Assembly (NCBI RefSeq): GCF_000477415.1
Contig: NC_022575.1
Span: forward strand, 496,001-560,000
Length of the DNA stretch: 64,000 nucleotides
DNA from: Mycoplasma parvum str. Indiana
GTDB lineage: Bacteria > Bacillota_I > Bacilli_A > Mycoplasmatales > Mycoplasmoidaceae
Direction of reading: 5' to 3'
Shown here: one piece after another, positions 32,130-41,579 of the stretch
Numbering within the stretch: the first letter of the stretch is position 1
Layout: every line of letters starts with the position of its first letter
Program-made: the position numbers and the translations under genes
Notes under the pieces: model-generated
Database searches by the model: none
What the model was told of the DNA's origin: nothing
Seen by the model: only the letters and a program-made list of their open reading frames with translations

Positions 32130-33163
32130 TTAAAATTTCGTGCTCACAATTTCCTTTGTCATTTCTTCAACTAATCCAACAACAATTATTCGTTTGATTC
32201 ATTCCTCTCAAGTTTTGATCGCATCATCAAAAACTTTAAAACTTCTACCACCATCATTCCTTCAACCAAATCAACCACTTCTTCCCCAACTTCTAATTCC
32301 CGAATCAACGCGCCCCCTTCCTCTTTTTAAATCTTCAATTTTCCCATTAATTTTTAATAAACATTCTTTCTTAATAATACCTTCACTAATTATTTGTCCC
32401 AACAATTCAGTAACACTGATATTATTTCCATAACCAAAACCGAGTCTTCGCAAAATTGGAAGAATTTTATCTTCTTGTTGAGTTTCATGAAATGAACTTT
32501 CAGTCAATTTATCTAGATTACTTATTTCTTCAATTTCTTTTAAATATTTACTTTTAGCTTTCTTCGTGTTAACCAGTTCTTTGTAATAGTTGAAAATTGA
32601 TTGCATATCCATTAAGCTCATATTTCCATTTTCTTTAAAACTCTGTTCTTGTAAATTTTGCGAACTTTCACACTTCTTAATTTTTTCGCTCCATGCATTT
32701 ATGTTCAGAAGAATCTTTTTGAAGTCTTTTTCATAAGTTTTTAATTTTCCCTGCGATTCAATAAGTTTTGCTTTTGCTTCTTTTTCAATTCTCATAAGTA
32801 TTTTCTTTTTATTCTCATTTTCAAAAACGGATCTAACGGAATCCCTCATTTTATCTAATTCCTTTTTTTCTAAATTATTAATGTTCATAGAAGGAATTTC
32901 AAAGATTTTTAAGTTATTATTTTCAAAGTATTTTTTAGAAATATCTGTTGTTATCTTATTGTTGACAACTTTATTCGAAATTCCTTGTAATCGCAAAACA
33001 TTATTTTTAGTTTGCAGATTTTTTAAGGGAGTAATAACGCCCCCCCCTTAGATAAAAAATGATTAAAAGGCAAATTTAAATTTCAATTATTAAGAGCAAA
33101 ATAATAAATTGTGCTGCCTGCCGCAGCCAGATAAGTTATTAAATATTCACTTTTGTATCTCAA
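32130..33163 (-). pseudogene. Surface-type protein gene split by a frameshift at a G8 tract
   Basis: The N-terminal piece (TTG 33161-33163; YKSEYLITYLAAAGSTIYYF, then NHFLSKGG) is in one frame and ends at a stop near 33023. The main part (GGGVITPLKNLQTKNN, 240 helical residues, end IVSTKF, stop at 32130) is in another frame that opens at 33047. The intact relative at 30248-31321 reads straight through the same place (MGGAPITSLKEFQ). The two frames meet at eight C (33040-33047), i.e. G8 in the coding strand. One more G, or two fewer, would restore a protein of about 345 aa. This may be a phase-off surface gene, a decayed copy or a sequencing error. Confidence 0.75.
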
Positions 33164-33343
33164 TAACTAATAAAAAAAATTTCTAAATATATTGGAAAAG
33201 AAGATCCTTAAAATAATTAAATTTATAAAAATTTTAAAATCGTAAAAATTATACTAAAACCCATTTATTAAAAAATACATTTCCCTATTTCTACTAATAA
33301 TTAATTAGTAAATTTACTTTACTTATTTCTCCAAATTAATTTA

Positions 33344-34276
33344 CTATTTAAATTTATTTCTATCATAAATAGGAAGATATTTCTTATTAGGGATAGGTTT
33401 TCATATTCTATTTCTAATTAATTGAATTTCATGTTTATAAGGAGAAATTAATTTCTTGATATTTTTACTTTCCCTTCAATAAGGTGTTTCAACAATTATT
33501 GGTAAGTTTTTAAAAAGAGGTTCATAAGCCCATTCCATTAAAATATCAAATCCTATATGGCCATAATCTAAATTTGCATGTCTATCTTTCCCAGAACCTC
33601 TGGGATTCATGGAATCTCCTAAATGAACTACTTTTATTCTTTCTAATCCAATCAATTCATCAAATTTTTTTAAAAATTCTTCTTTTTTAGATAAATCATA
33701 TCCAGCATCATGTAAATGTACAGTATCTAAACACACTCCTAATTTAGGATGATTATCACATCCTTTAATTATTTGTGAAATCTCCTCTAAAGTTTTCCCT
33801 ATTTGATTCTTTTTTCCTGACATTGTCTCTAAACAGATAAATACATTAGTATCTTTACATTCATTGAAAATCAATTTAAGATTCTCAATTAAAAAATTAA
33901 TTCCTTCATCTAATGTACTATTCACATAATATCCAGGATGTAATACTATATAAGGAATTCCCATTGCATCCGTTCTTTTAATTTCTTCACTTAAAAAAGA
34001 AATCATGAAATCTCTATTTTCTAAATTAGAGCTAGATGGATTAATAATATAAGGTGCATGAACTAAACAGTTAGAAAAAGAAATTCCATTTTTTTCAGCT
34101 AATTTTTTTGCCTCTCCTAGAAATAATTCAGAAATAGGAACTCTTTTTTTATTTTGAGGAGGTCCTGTAAAAATCATAAAACAATTAGCTCCATTAAAAA
34201 TACTTTCTTCAACTACTCCTAATAAATATTTATTTCCCCTATTAAGGGAAATATGAGAGCCTAATATTAAAGAAAT
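33344..34276 (-). CDS. nfo: Endonuclease IV (AP endonuclease)
   Basis: Nfo cuts 5' of abasic sites in base-excision repair using three Zn ions. It is about 310 aa. All family motifs are visible: LGSHISLNRG, LVHAPYIINPSS, YIVLHPGYYV, ICLETMSGKKNQIG (Zn Glu), LGVCLDTVHLHDAGYD (Zn Asp/His), VVHLGDSMNPRGSGKDRHAN and DYGHIG (Zn His), PIIVETPY (Zn Glu). No ATG, GTG or TTG lies between the upstream stop (34289-34291) and LGSH; ATT at 34274-34276 (I-S-L-I-LGSH) matches the family start (MLRIGSH), 4 bases after the sufU stop. The function is firm; the start codon is inferred. Confidence 0.94.
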
Positions 34277-34280
34277 ATTT

Positions 34281-34688
34281 TTAAATAGTTAATAAATAAT
34301 TTAATATTGCTTGAGCACCTGCACTTACACAATCTTTTCTAGTTTTAGAGAATTGAAATTTTCAAAACAATTTCAAATTTTCTTCATGTATTTCATTTTC
34401 CTCACATTTACTATCTAGCATATTTAAAAATTTTTGAATAATTTTTATTCCTTCTTTTTTAGATTTTCCTTCTATTTCTAAACATATTGCATTAGAAGAA
34501 GCCTTAAAAAGAATACAACCTTTACATAATAAATTTATTTTTTGAATCAAATCATTTTCTAAATTACAAGAAAAATTTATAAGATGCTGACAAGAAGAAA
34601 AATCAACTAAATTTATCTCTTCTTCCGGAAAAGAAGAAGAAAATTTTTTTAAAAAAGCTAAACTATAAATTAAATCTTGATATAGCAT
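34281..34688 (-). CDS. sufU: Iron-sulfur cluster scaffold protein SufU/IscU-like
   Basis: This scaffold/sulfur-acceptor protein works with the cysteine desulfurase SufS to build Fe-S clusters. It is 135 aa, ATG 34686-34688 (MLYQDLIYSL). The three cluster cysteines are visible: FSSCQHL (family NPxCGD, here diverged), LCKGCILFKASSNAICLEIEG (family GxGCxISxASxS) and RKDCVSAGAQAILNYL (family RxxCAxLxW). It is shorter than Bacillus SufU. A perfect 10-bp hairpin ends directly before its ATG, and the 25-Cys protein gene lies just upstream, so metal and sulfur handling are clustered here. nfo follows 4 bases after its stop. Confidence 0.85.
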
Positions 34689-34711
34689 AAGTTCAGCCAG
34701 AGGCTGAACTT
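34689..34711 (-). promoter_or_regulatory. Hairpin abutting the sufU start codon
   Basis: A perfect 10-bp stem (AAGTTCAGCC/GGCTGAACTT with a 3-base loop) occupies the space between the stop of the Cys-rich gene and the sufU ATG, ending exactly at the start codon. No Shine-Dalgarno sequence is visible outside the stem. On the plus strand it is followed by TTTT, so it could also be a terminator remnant; next to the ATG it more likely affects sufU translation. Confidence 0.5.
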
Positions 34712-34722
34712 TTTAAAAAATG

Positions 34723-34992
34723 CTAAATTACTTTAGTTTCTTTATCGCAGGAACAACTTTCAGAACAACAATCTTTTTTACTTCCACAGCAAGAATCAGA
34801 ACACCCACAACTACTTAATGAACAATCAGAGCAACAACTTCTACTACATGCATCATGGCAAATAGAACCAGCCCCACAGCAAACTCCTCTATGACAACCA
34901 ATACCCCCTCCAAAACAATGACATGAAAATCCATTGCATGCACAACAATGGGGGCAATTTACTCCAAAACAACCACAAAATCTACAATGCAT
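34723..34992 (-). CDS. Metallothionein-like cysteine-rich small protein
   Basis: An 89-aa protein with 25 Cys (28 percent), ATG 34990-34992, stop TAG. The cysteines occur as C-C, C-x-C and C-x2-C throughout, with Ser, Gly, His and Asp between them, ending in SCSCDKETKVI. Apart from a glycine run G28-G29-G30 after residue 27 there is no hydrophobic segment, so it is cytoplasmic unless exported as a peptide. A good promoter -10 (35018-35023) and an AAGGAAAAAGG leader precede it. It lies upstream of sufU and faces the C39 transporter. Its Cys density suggests metal binding (Zn, Cu, Fe or cluster). I cannot match it to a named metallothionein family. Confidence 0.85.
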   Translation of the reverse strand: MHCRFCGCFGVNCPHCCACNGFSCHCFGGGIGCHRGVCCGAGSICHDACSRSCCSDCSLSSCGCSDSCCGSKKDCCSESCSCDKETKVI

Positions 34993-35017
34993 GACCTTTT
35001 TCCTTTCTATGAACTTA

Positions 35018-35023
35018 ATTATA
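35018..35023 (-). promoter_or_regulatory. Sigma-A type -10 box for the Cys-rich gene
   Basis: TATAAT (minus strand), 25 bases before the ATG at 34992, in the 96-base divergent gap. No clear -35 box is seen. Confidence 0.55.
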
Positions 35024-35073
35024 TATTTTTAAAAATAAATTGACTTTTTTAAATTTTCAGAAATTAATAAATT

Positions 35074-35080
35074 GGGGAGA
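35074..35080 (+). promoter_or_regulatory. Shine-Dalgarno sequence of the C39 transporter gene
   Basis: GGGGAGA, 8 bases before the ATG at 35089. Such a clear ribosome site is rare in this window and sets the start. A TTGACT-like -35 (35040-35045) and a weak -10 (about 35063-35068) precede it. Confidence 0.6.
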
Positions 35081-35088
35081 TCATATTT

Positions 35089-37101
35089 ATGAAGATATAT
35101 TATCAAGAAAATGATAATGACTGTGGAATTTCAGTCACTAGATCATTAATACAACATTTTTTTAAAAAAGAAATAACTAGAACAGAAATATTTAACCAAG
35201 TAAATATTTCTTCTGAAGGCCTTTCTATTTTCGAATTAGAAGGCATTAATAAAAAATATGGAATTCATTTAGAAACTTATCAAATAACAATGCAAGAGCT
35301 AATAAAACTTAGTATTAAAAATTTCTTTTTATTAATAATTCTTAAGGATGGAAGAGAACATTTTGTTATTTCCAAAAAAACATTAAAAAACTTCGTAATT
35401 TATGATTCAGCCATTGGGAAAGTTAAATTAACTCCTCTCGAGTTAAGTCAAATATTTTCTGGAAAAATACTACTTATTGAAAGAGTAGAAGACTGAAAAG
35501 ATGAAAAAGAAAAAATTTACCACAAAGAAAAAGAAATTTTTCTCTTAGATTTTCCTAAATTATGTGCAAGTATATCAATAGAACTAATAACTTTTGTATT
35601 TTTATTAATTAGCTTTGCAATTAACAAATTTATTTTTGAGGATGTAATACAAAGTAATTATTGAGGCAATATAGCTGGAATTATTTTCTGAGCAGCTTTA
35701 CTTATATTTACTTGAACTACAGCTGAATATCTAAAAGATATTTTTTATTTACGCAATAAACAATGATATTTCAAAAAACTATATCAATTATTATTTGAAA
35801 ATTTAGAAAATAAAAAGAATTTTTTCTTTTCTAAATTAAATAAAAATCAATTTTTAATGACTCATCAATACATCAAGAATTTATCTCTGTTTTATGGAGA
35901 AATTATTAGTCTTTTAATTTCTTCATTATTAATTACTCTATTTCTCTTCTTTTATTTGATCTCTTTGGGTACTTGAATCTTTTGCATAATTCTGATTATG
36001 GCTCTCATTAAATTGGGTCATTTTTATTGTGCTTATAAATTGGATAGTAGAAAATTATCGGAAATATGAAAAAATGATCTAAATATTCAAAAATTATTTT
36101 TTACTATCAATCATTTTTGTAAAAATGAATGAAATTACAATAAATTTATTTTTTTAAATAAGTCGTTAAAAGATGAGTTATTACATCATAACTTAATTGA
36201 TAAAGAATTAAGTACTCATAAAATAATGCTTTCTAAATTAAATTTCTTTTTCAATTATTCCCTAAATATTGCTATTTACTTAATAGGTTGTTATTTTTAT
36301 TTCCAAAATAATATAAGTCCAACAAATATTATTTTGGCTGGAATAATTTTTCATCAATTGAATGGCTCTTTAGATAAATCTATTTCAACTAGTTTTAGTT
36401 GAAATAAATATATTTCTTCTCTAAAAAACTACAAAGAATTACTATTTAATGACAATATTCCAAAAAATAAGAAATTAAAAATATCTCTACCTAAATTTAT
36501 TGAACTAAAAAATTTGAATTATCACAATGGCAAAAAAGATATTTTTACTAATTTAAATTTGACCATTTATCCTAATACTTTCTTAATAGGATCATCCGGA
36601 ATTGGAAAGAGTACTTTATATAAATTAATTTCAGCTAAATTGCAATTACCAGAAAACTCTATTTTCTTTGATAATATCGAGATTTCAGATATTTCTGAAA
36701 AATCTTTCAATCAATTAATTGTCTATCAAAATAATCAAACTATTTCTGAAGAATTTCAATGAGAAAAACTATATGAATCTATAAATTCTGAGATTTTAGA
36801 TGAAATACTAGAGCTAGCTAAAGAACTAAATATTCCTATTGGAAAAAACATTAAAGAACAAAAATTTAGTGATGGTCAAAGACAATTTATAAATTTGCTA
36901 AATTTGCTTTCTTTAGAAAAGAAAGTTCTTTTATTAGATGAAGTTACCTCACATATTAATAAGAGAATTAAGTCAAAAATATATAAAACAATTTTCCCAA
37001 TTATTTCTAGTAGAAATTTTTTGGTTTGTTGTGAACATGATAGTGATTTAAAAAACTTTTTCCCAAACCAAATTAATTTAGATAATTTGCTAAATATTTA
37101 A
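35089..37101 (+). CDS. Peptidase C39-domain ABC transporter (PCAT)
   Basis: A bacteriocin-type exporter that cuts leader peptides after a double Gly and pumps the cargo out: 670 aa in one chain. The N-terminal C39 cysteine protease has Q6, C12 (YYQENDNDCGIS), H91 (GREHFVIS) and D106 (YDSAIG), so the catalytic residues are complete. Residues about 150-430 hold around six membrane segments. The ATPase has Walker A GSSGIGKST (501-509), Q-loop VYQNNQ, signature FSDGQRQ (from 593), Walker B VLLLDEVTS (D617) and the H-loop CCEHDSD. Its stop overlaps the next ATG (TAATG). It is divergent from the Cys-rich gene. The cargo is unknown. Confidence 0.93.
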
Positions 37102-37472
37102 TGTTTTTAAAAGAAATACTCTCTATATTTGGTTTTTCATCGATTATATTTGTATCTTCAGGATTTGCTATTAAAGTTAAAAAATTTGAAAATAATAAGT
37201 TAATTGTTGATCCTCAAGATAATAAATTAAAGCTCTATCTAACAAATAATAGTTATCACAAAATTGAGCCAAAAACTCATCAACAATTTACTTATTTAAA
37301 AATAAAAGGAGAAAATGAAATAACTAAAAATATTTCTAATATTGAGCGAAAAAATAATTTTTATGAATTAACTTTAACTCCTAGCAGTGAATACCAAAAT
37401 TTTCAAGAAAAAATAGAGCTAATTAAATATCTTGTAGAATCTAAAACCTTTTGAAGTAATTTATTTACTTAA
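37101..37472 (+). CDS. Small anchored protein coupled to the C39 transporter
   Basis: A 123-aa unknown protein whose ATG overlaps the transporter stop (TAATG), so it is translationally coupled. N-terminal hydrophobic segment EILSIFGFSSIIFVSSGFAI (residues 4-23), then a Lys/Asn-rich extracytoplasmic part of mixed strand character (LKLYLTNNSYHKIEPKTHQQ, FTYLKIKGENEITK). A UGA Trp lies near the C-terminus. It could be an accessory or immunity-type membrane partner, but it has no match to HlyD-type proteins that I can see. It ends 3 bases from the convergent tRNA-Ser gene. Confidence 0.75.
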
Positions 37473-37474
37473 AA

Positions 37475-37565
37475 TGGCGGAAACTGGGGGATTCGAACCC
37501 CCGCGCAGCTTTTAACCACCTAACATCTTAGCAGGATGCCCCCTTAACCACTTGGGTAAGTCTCC
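37475..37565 (-). tRNA. tRNA-Ser (anticodon GCU)
   Basis: A 91-base class II tRNA on the minus strand. The acceptor stem GGAGACT pairs with AGTTTCC (one G-U pair), discriminator G, CCA encoded. The anticodon stem GCATC/GATGT closes the loop CTGCTAA with anticodon GCT, reading AGC and AGU. The long variable arm typical of tRNA-Ser and the T arm GGGGGTTCGAATCCCCC are present. It is convergent to the transporter operon. Confidence 0.96.
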
Positions 37566-37591
37566 ATTCTAATTTTTAATAAAAATACTAT

Positions 37592-38083
37592 TTATTCATT
37601 GATGATTACCGCGAAATTGTCATAAAATCAAGTTTTTTTATCAAAAACCATTAATTTAAATTTGACAATAACTCATAGAATGTTTTCATCTACTCATTTA
37701 TAAAAGATATTTCCTATTAAATCTTGTCGATCAAATTTAAGTTCAGGCCTCAAAGAAAATATTTTTTTAAAAATTTGATTTTTAATAGTATTCTTAATTT
37801 GATTTCATAAATTATCTTTCTTCATATAAGAAAAAGTTTTTTGAATATTATGTGATGCATTTTCTTTCACCATTTTAGGTAGAGAAATATTAAAAATACT
37901 ATTAAATAGTCTTAAAGGAGAAGAATTATAGAAAAAACTCTTAGTTAAATAATTAGTGTTTGATTGATTATTGAAATTTCTTTGCTCATTTGAAATAGTT
38001 CCTGTTAAATAGCTAACAGAACCTAAAAATATAAAAGAACATAGCAATAAAGCTATTCTTTTCCTTCAACCAAACAAAAACAT
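37592..38083 (-). CDS. Small signal-anchored hypothetical protein
   Basis: An unrecognised 163-aa protein. The ATG at 38081-38083 gives MFLFGWRKRIALLLCSFIFL: a basic start then a hydrophobic export or anchor segment. The remainder is Asn/Lys-rich with aromatic residues, ending DNFAVIINE. Several UGA Trp occur in the C-terminal part. It is separated by 44 bases from the gene at 38128-39156 on the same strand. Confidence 0.75.
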
Positions 38084-38127
38084 AGAAATAACAATTTAAA
38101 AAATCTATAGTACTTATATCTCTATAT

Positions 38128-39156
38128 CTATAAAATTTCTTGTTTTCATTGCGAATCAATAACAAGTTCATCTAAATTAAATTCCTCTGGATGAAAAGAA
38201 ACTTTTCATAAATTTTTAATATCTTTTTGTTCTATTTCATTATTACTGTCTTTTAAATAAAAAATTAAGTTAACCAGTTCTTTTCTATTTCTTTCATGAA
38301 AGTAAAAATTTAATTCCAATTCTGCTTTAGAAAAATCATTAACATTTTCTGATAATTTATGAAAAAGATTAGAAGAAAAGTCTAATTTTCAATAATTATT
38401 GATATTATGTTCTAGATCAAAATCACTTTTTTCTAATGTATATGAATAAAATTTTTCATTTATATTGTTAAAAAAAGATAAATTTCCTTGAAAGCTGTCT
38501 TTATCAATTAGTCCAATATTTTCCAATGTTGAAATATTTTGAAAATACAAAATTGGTAAATTAAACTTTCTTTTTTTAGATTTATCTATATACATTCTTA
38601 ATGGATAATAAGAATAAATTGGTGGATTTTTATATTTAAAAATTACTTTATTTAATATATTCAATTCTTTATATCTAGAAGAAAAATTTTTATCTTCAAT
38701 AAAAACATTTTTTCAATCAAATTGGTTTTTTAATTGAATATTGTTTAATTGTTTCTTTAAAAGATAAAAATCTGAAAAATTCTCTAAATAATTATTCTTA
38801 TTTTCTAAATAAGAATTAATATCAAAGTTTACTGTAAAAGGAATAAGAGAAAAGTCTTTTCTTTTGTTTGAAAATAAAGAATCATTCTTTATATCAATAA
38901 AAGCAAAATTTTCATAAACTGAACAATTTAATTCCGGTGAATGGGGAAAACAAATATCTTTTGTACTCTTTTTTAAAAATAATTTATCTACTTTTTGTTT
39001 GGGAAATAAATAAGAAATTTCTATTAAATTATCAGTTAAAGGTATATTACTTTCTAAATGGAATTTTCCATTTACATTCAAATGTTCATTATTGGGAGTT
39101 AAAGTAATTGTATAATTTTTAAGGGTTACTAAGGGATTGTTACTGTAATTTAACAT
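38128..39156 (-). CDS. Hypothetical protein
   Basis: An unrecognised 342-aa protein (ATG 39154-39156, MLNYSNNPLVTLKNYTITLT). The sequence alternates hydrophobic and polar residues, with a Tyr/Asn-rich, beta-rich appearance, and no membrane segment or signal is visible. In-frame UGA Trp occur near FDWKNVFIEDK and NNYWKLDF. Its start overlaps the stop of the gene at 39150 by 7 bases, so the two are co-transcribed with the small anchored protein downstream. Confidence 0.75.
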
Positions 39157-39593
39157 TCTTCAGGTTTTCTGGGCAGATAAAAAGAAGGATCATTAGAAGA
39201 ATTGTAAATATCAGATAAAGTCTTATGAAAAAATTCATAATCGAAAAAAGATAAGAATTTTGCAGAATAATTCTTTAAACATCTATAATAAGATGATTTA
39301 GATAAAAACATATCTTTATGTCCCATTCTCTTCAAATAACAATTTTCTAGAAAACCTCTTTCATGAATAGAAATTTGGTTCAAAGCCAATTGAATTTCAC
39401 TTAAATAAAATTCCCAATATTTGATATATTTTTCGGGGAAAAAGTTTTCATAATTCAATCTATTTGAGAAAATTCTAGATTTATAGAAAACTAAAAATGT
39501 ATTTTCTATTACCTTTTTGTTTTCTTTCATTTTGTCTAACTTCTCTTGTTCTTTTTTGTCGTAGAACTTGGTTTTTTTGACTATCATTGTCAT
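39150..39593 (-). CDS. Hypothetical helical protein, possible DNA-binding regulator
   Basis: A 147-aa basic, helical protein (ATG 39591-39593; a second ATG lies two codons in). The middle segment SEIQLALNQISIHERGFLENCYLKRM followed by FLSKSSYYRCLKNYSAKFLSF resembles the layout of sigma region 4/ArpU-type helix-turn-helix proteins, in which an S-x-S-x-x-Y-R helix contacts DNA. Mycoplasma relatives of the MG284/MPN403 group have a similar shape. This is only a resemblance. It leads the three-gene minus-strand group 39593-37592 and is divergent from ptsG. Confidence 0.6.
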   Translation of the reverse strand: MTMIVKKTKFYDKKEQEKLDKMKENKKVIENTFLVFYKSRIFSNRLNYENFFPEKYIKYWEFYLSEIQLALNQISIHERGFLENCYLKRMGHKDMFLSKSSYYRCLKNYSAKFLSFFDYEFFHKTLSDIYNSSNDPSFYLPRKPEEC

Positions 39594-39680
39594 GATTAAA
39601 AAGTTTTCATTTACTTAATTAGCTAAAAAATAAAAAATGACATAAAATTATTTAGCTAACCATTCCACTTCAATAAAAAA

Positions 39681-41567
39681 ATGTTGTGGAAAGAATTCAA
39701 TATAAATGAAGAATTTAAAAGCCAATTAAAACTTAAGTTATCTGCTATTTCGGGAGCTTTTATGCTCCCAGTAGCAACAATGGCTGTAGTACAAATTTTC
39801 TTGTCAATTGCCGGAATATTGACTGATGGGCAAGTAAAAAATTCATTTGAAATGCGACTAGGGGAAGCTTTGCGATCTTTATCTGTTCCTATATTGCAAG
39901 CTTTTCCTATTCTACTATGCGTTTCATTTACTATTGCCTTCAACAAAAAAAAGATTGGAATTGCCATTTGATGTTCTTTATTGGCCTTCTTGACTTTCAT
40001 TTATTTTCAGTCAGCTTTTATAAGCTTTGAAAATAATTCTAACAATTGCTCCCAAAATGGAGCATATTGTAGCCATATGACGGATAAAAGTTGTGGATGT
40101 CTATTCTGTCATACTGCAAATTTACAACCAACAATAGCTTTTAATACTGAAGGTCGAAATAAACCTTGATTAATACATCGTATTCTAGGAATCACTACTG
40201 TAAATACTTCCGTTTTCGGACCTATTTACATAGGTGGTGTTCTAATTCCATATATTATCAAAAATCATTCAAATATCAAATTACCTACTTATTTGTCTTA
40301 TTTCTCGGGAAATAGATTACTTCCTTTAATCTCTTGCCTATATGTTATTCCAGTTGGACTATTTTCTGTAATTTTTTGACCTTGAATAAGTTATGCATTA
40401 TCTTGATTAGGAAATATCATAACTAAAAGTTATGGAGTTGATTCATTCTTTTTTGGATTCATCCAAAAATTATTAATTCCTACAGGTCTTCACCATATTT
40501 TGAACTCTCTCTTTTGATATAGTCCTTTGGGTGGAGATGTCTCCCAAGCTTTAATAAATGGATCAGACTGCACTCAAAATTGTTCCTCAAGCTGCTCTTC
40601 TTCGCAATTAAATTCAGGTATAGCTCTATCTCAAGCTTTAAGTCTTTCATCATATAATTCTCTTCCACTACAAGGAGATGCATTAATAGGAGCTTCTTTC
40701 CTATCGTTGCCATCCAATGAATTCAAAGATATTTGTCAATTAGTAAAAAATGGTAATTCAAATGGAAAAAAAGTTTTTGAATTTTTCGGAGGAAATGGAA
40801 GTGGTTGGGGTCATGACATGCAATTAAAAATTGGTAAATTTACTCAAGGTAAATTTCCAATAATGCAATTTGCACTCCCTGCTGCAGCTCTTGCAATTTA
40901 TCTGAGCTCTAAAAAGAGAAATGAAACTTCAAAAAAGTCTACTTTCTCAGGAATTTGAAATTCATTTATATTAGGTATTACTGAACCTGTAGAATTCTCA
41001 TTTATGCATAAATTCCCTAAATTATTTTGATTCCATGCAGCTATGTGTGGAGTTTCCTTCTGAACTATGAATTTATTAGGAGCGCACATTCCTACAACAT
41101 TCTCAGGTGGATTTATAGAACTAATAGTTAATGGAGTTATACCTTACAAAAAAGGTACTAATTTTCATTGATATGCAGTAGTAGGTTCTGTACTAGCTCT
41201 TATCTATTTTGCAGTATTTTATTACGTATTCTGCAAATATGATCAACAAAGTGAGACTGGAGGGATAAATCAAAATGAAAATAAAGAACAAGAAGAAAGT
41301 CAATTGCCCCCAAATATCTTTTATTTCAAAAAAGGTCTTGGAGGTTGAGATAATGTAATTAATTACAAAAATTGCGCCTCAAGACTTCGATATGACATTA
41401 AAGATAAATCAAAAGTAAATGAAGAAAGTCTAAAAAAGGCTGGTGTAATAGCTATCAAATGAATAGGTAATAAACATGTTCAATTAATTGTTGGTCCAAA
41501 AGCTGAAGAAATTAATACTAACTTAATGAAATATTGTCAAGAAGAACTTAAAGTTCTTTCCCAATAA
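39681..41567 (+). CDS. ptsG: PTS glucose-family permease, EIIC-EIIB fusion
   Basis: Imports and phosphorylates glucose, the main energy source expected for a blood parasite. It is 628 aa, ATG 39681. EIIC segments and motifs are seen (GAFMLPVATMA, FGPIYIGGVLIPYI, GLHHILNSLFWYSPLGG, GITEPVEFSFMH from about residue 432). The C-terminal EIIB domain has the phosphorylated Cys565 in KNCASRLRYDIKD. No EIIA domain is fused. Two lineage-specific Cys-rich segments lie in predicted loops: about residues 118-148 (NNCSQNGAYC, KSCGCLFCH) and about 296-308 (SDCTQNCSSSCSSS). The next gene is in the same frame just after its stop. Confidence 0.95.
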
Positions 41568-41579
41568 TCTCTCAAAAAT

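Noticed and set aside
32140-32433. Plus-strand frame of 97 codons
   Set aside because: Antisense to the C-terminal part of the frameshifted surface gene; no start signal or homology seen.
24319-33163. CRISPR or tandem DNA repeat array
   Set aside because: The similarity is between whole diverged genes at protein level; no short direct repeats with spacers were seen.
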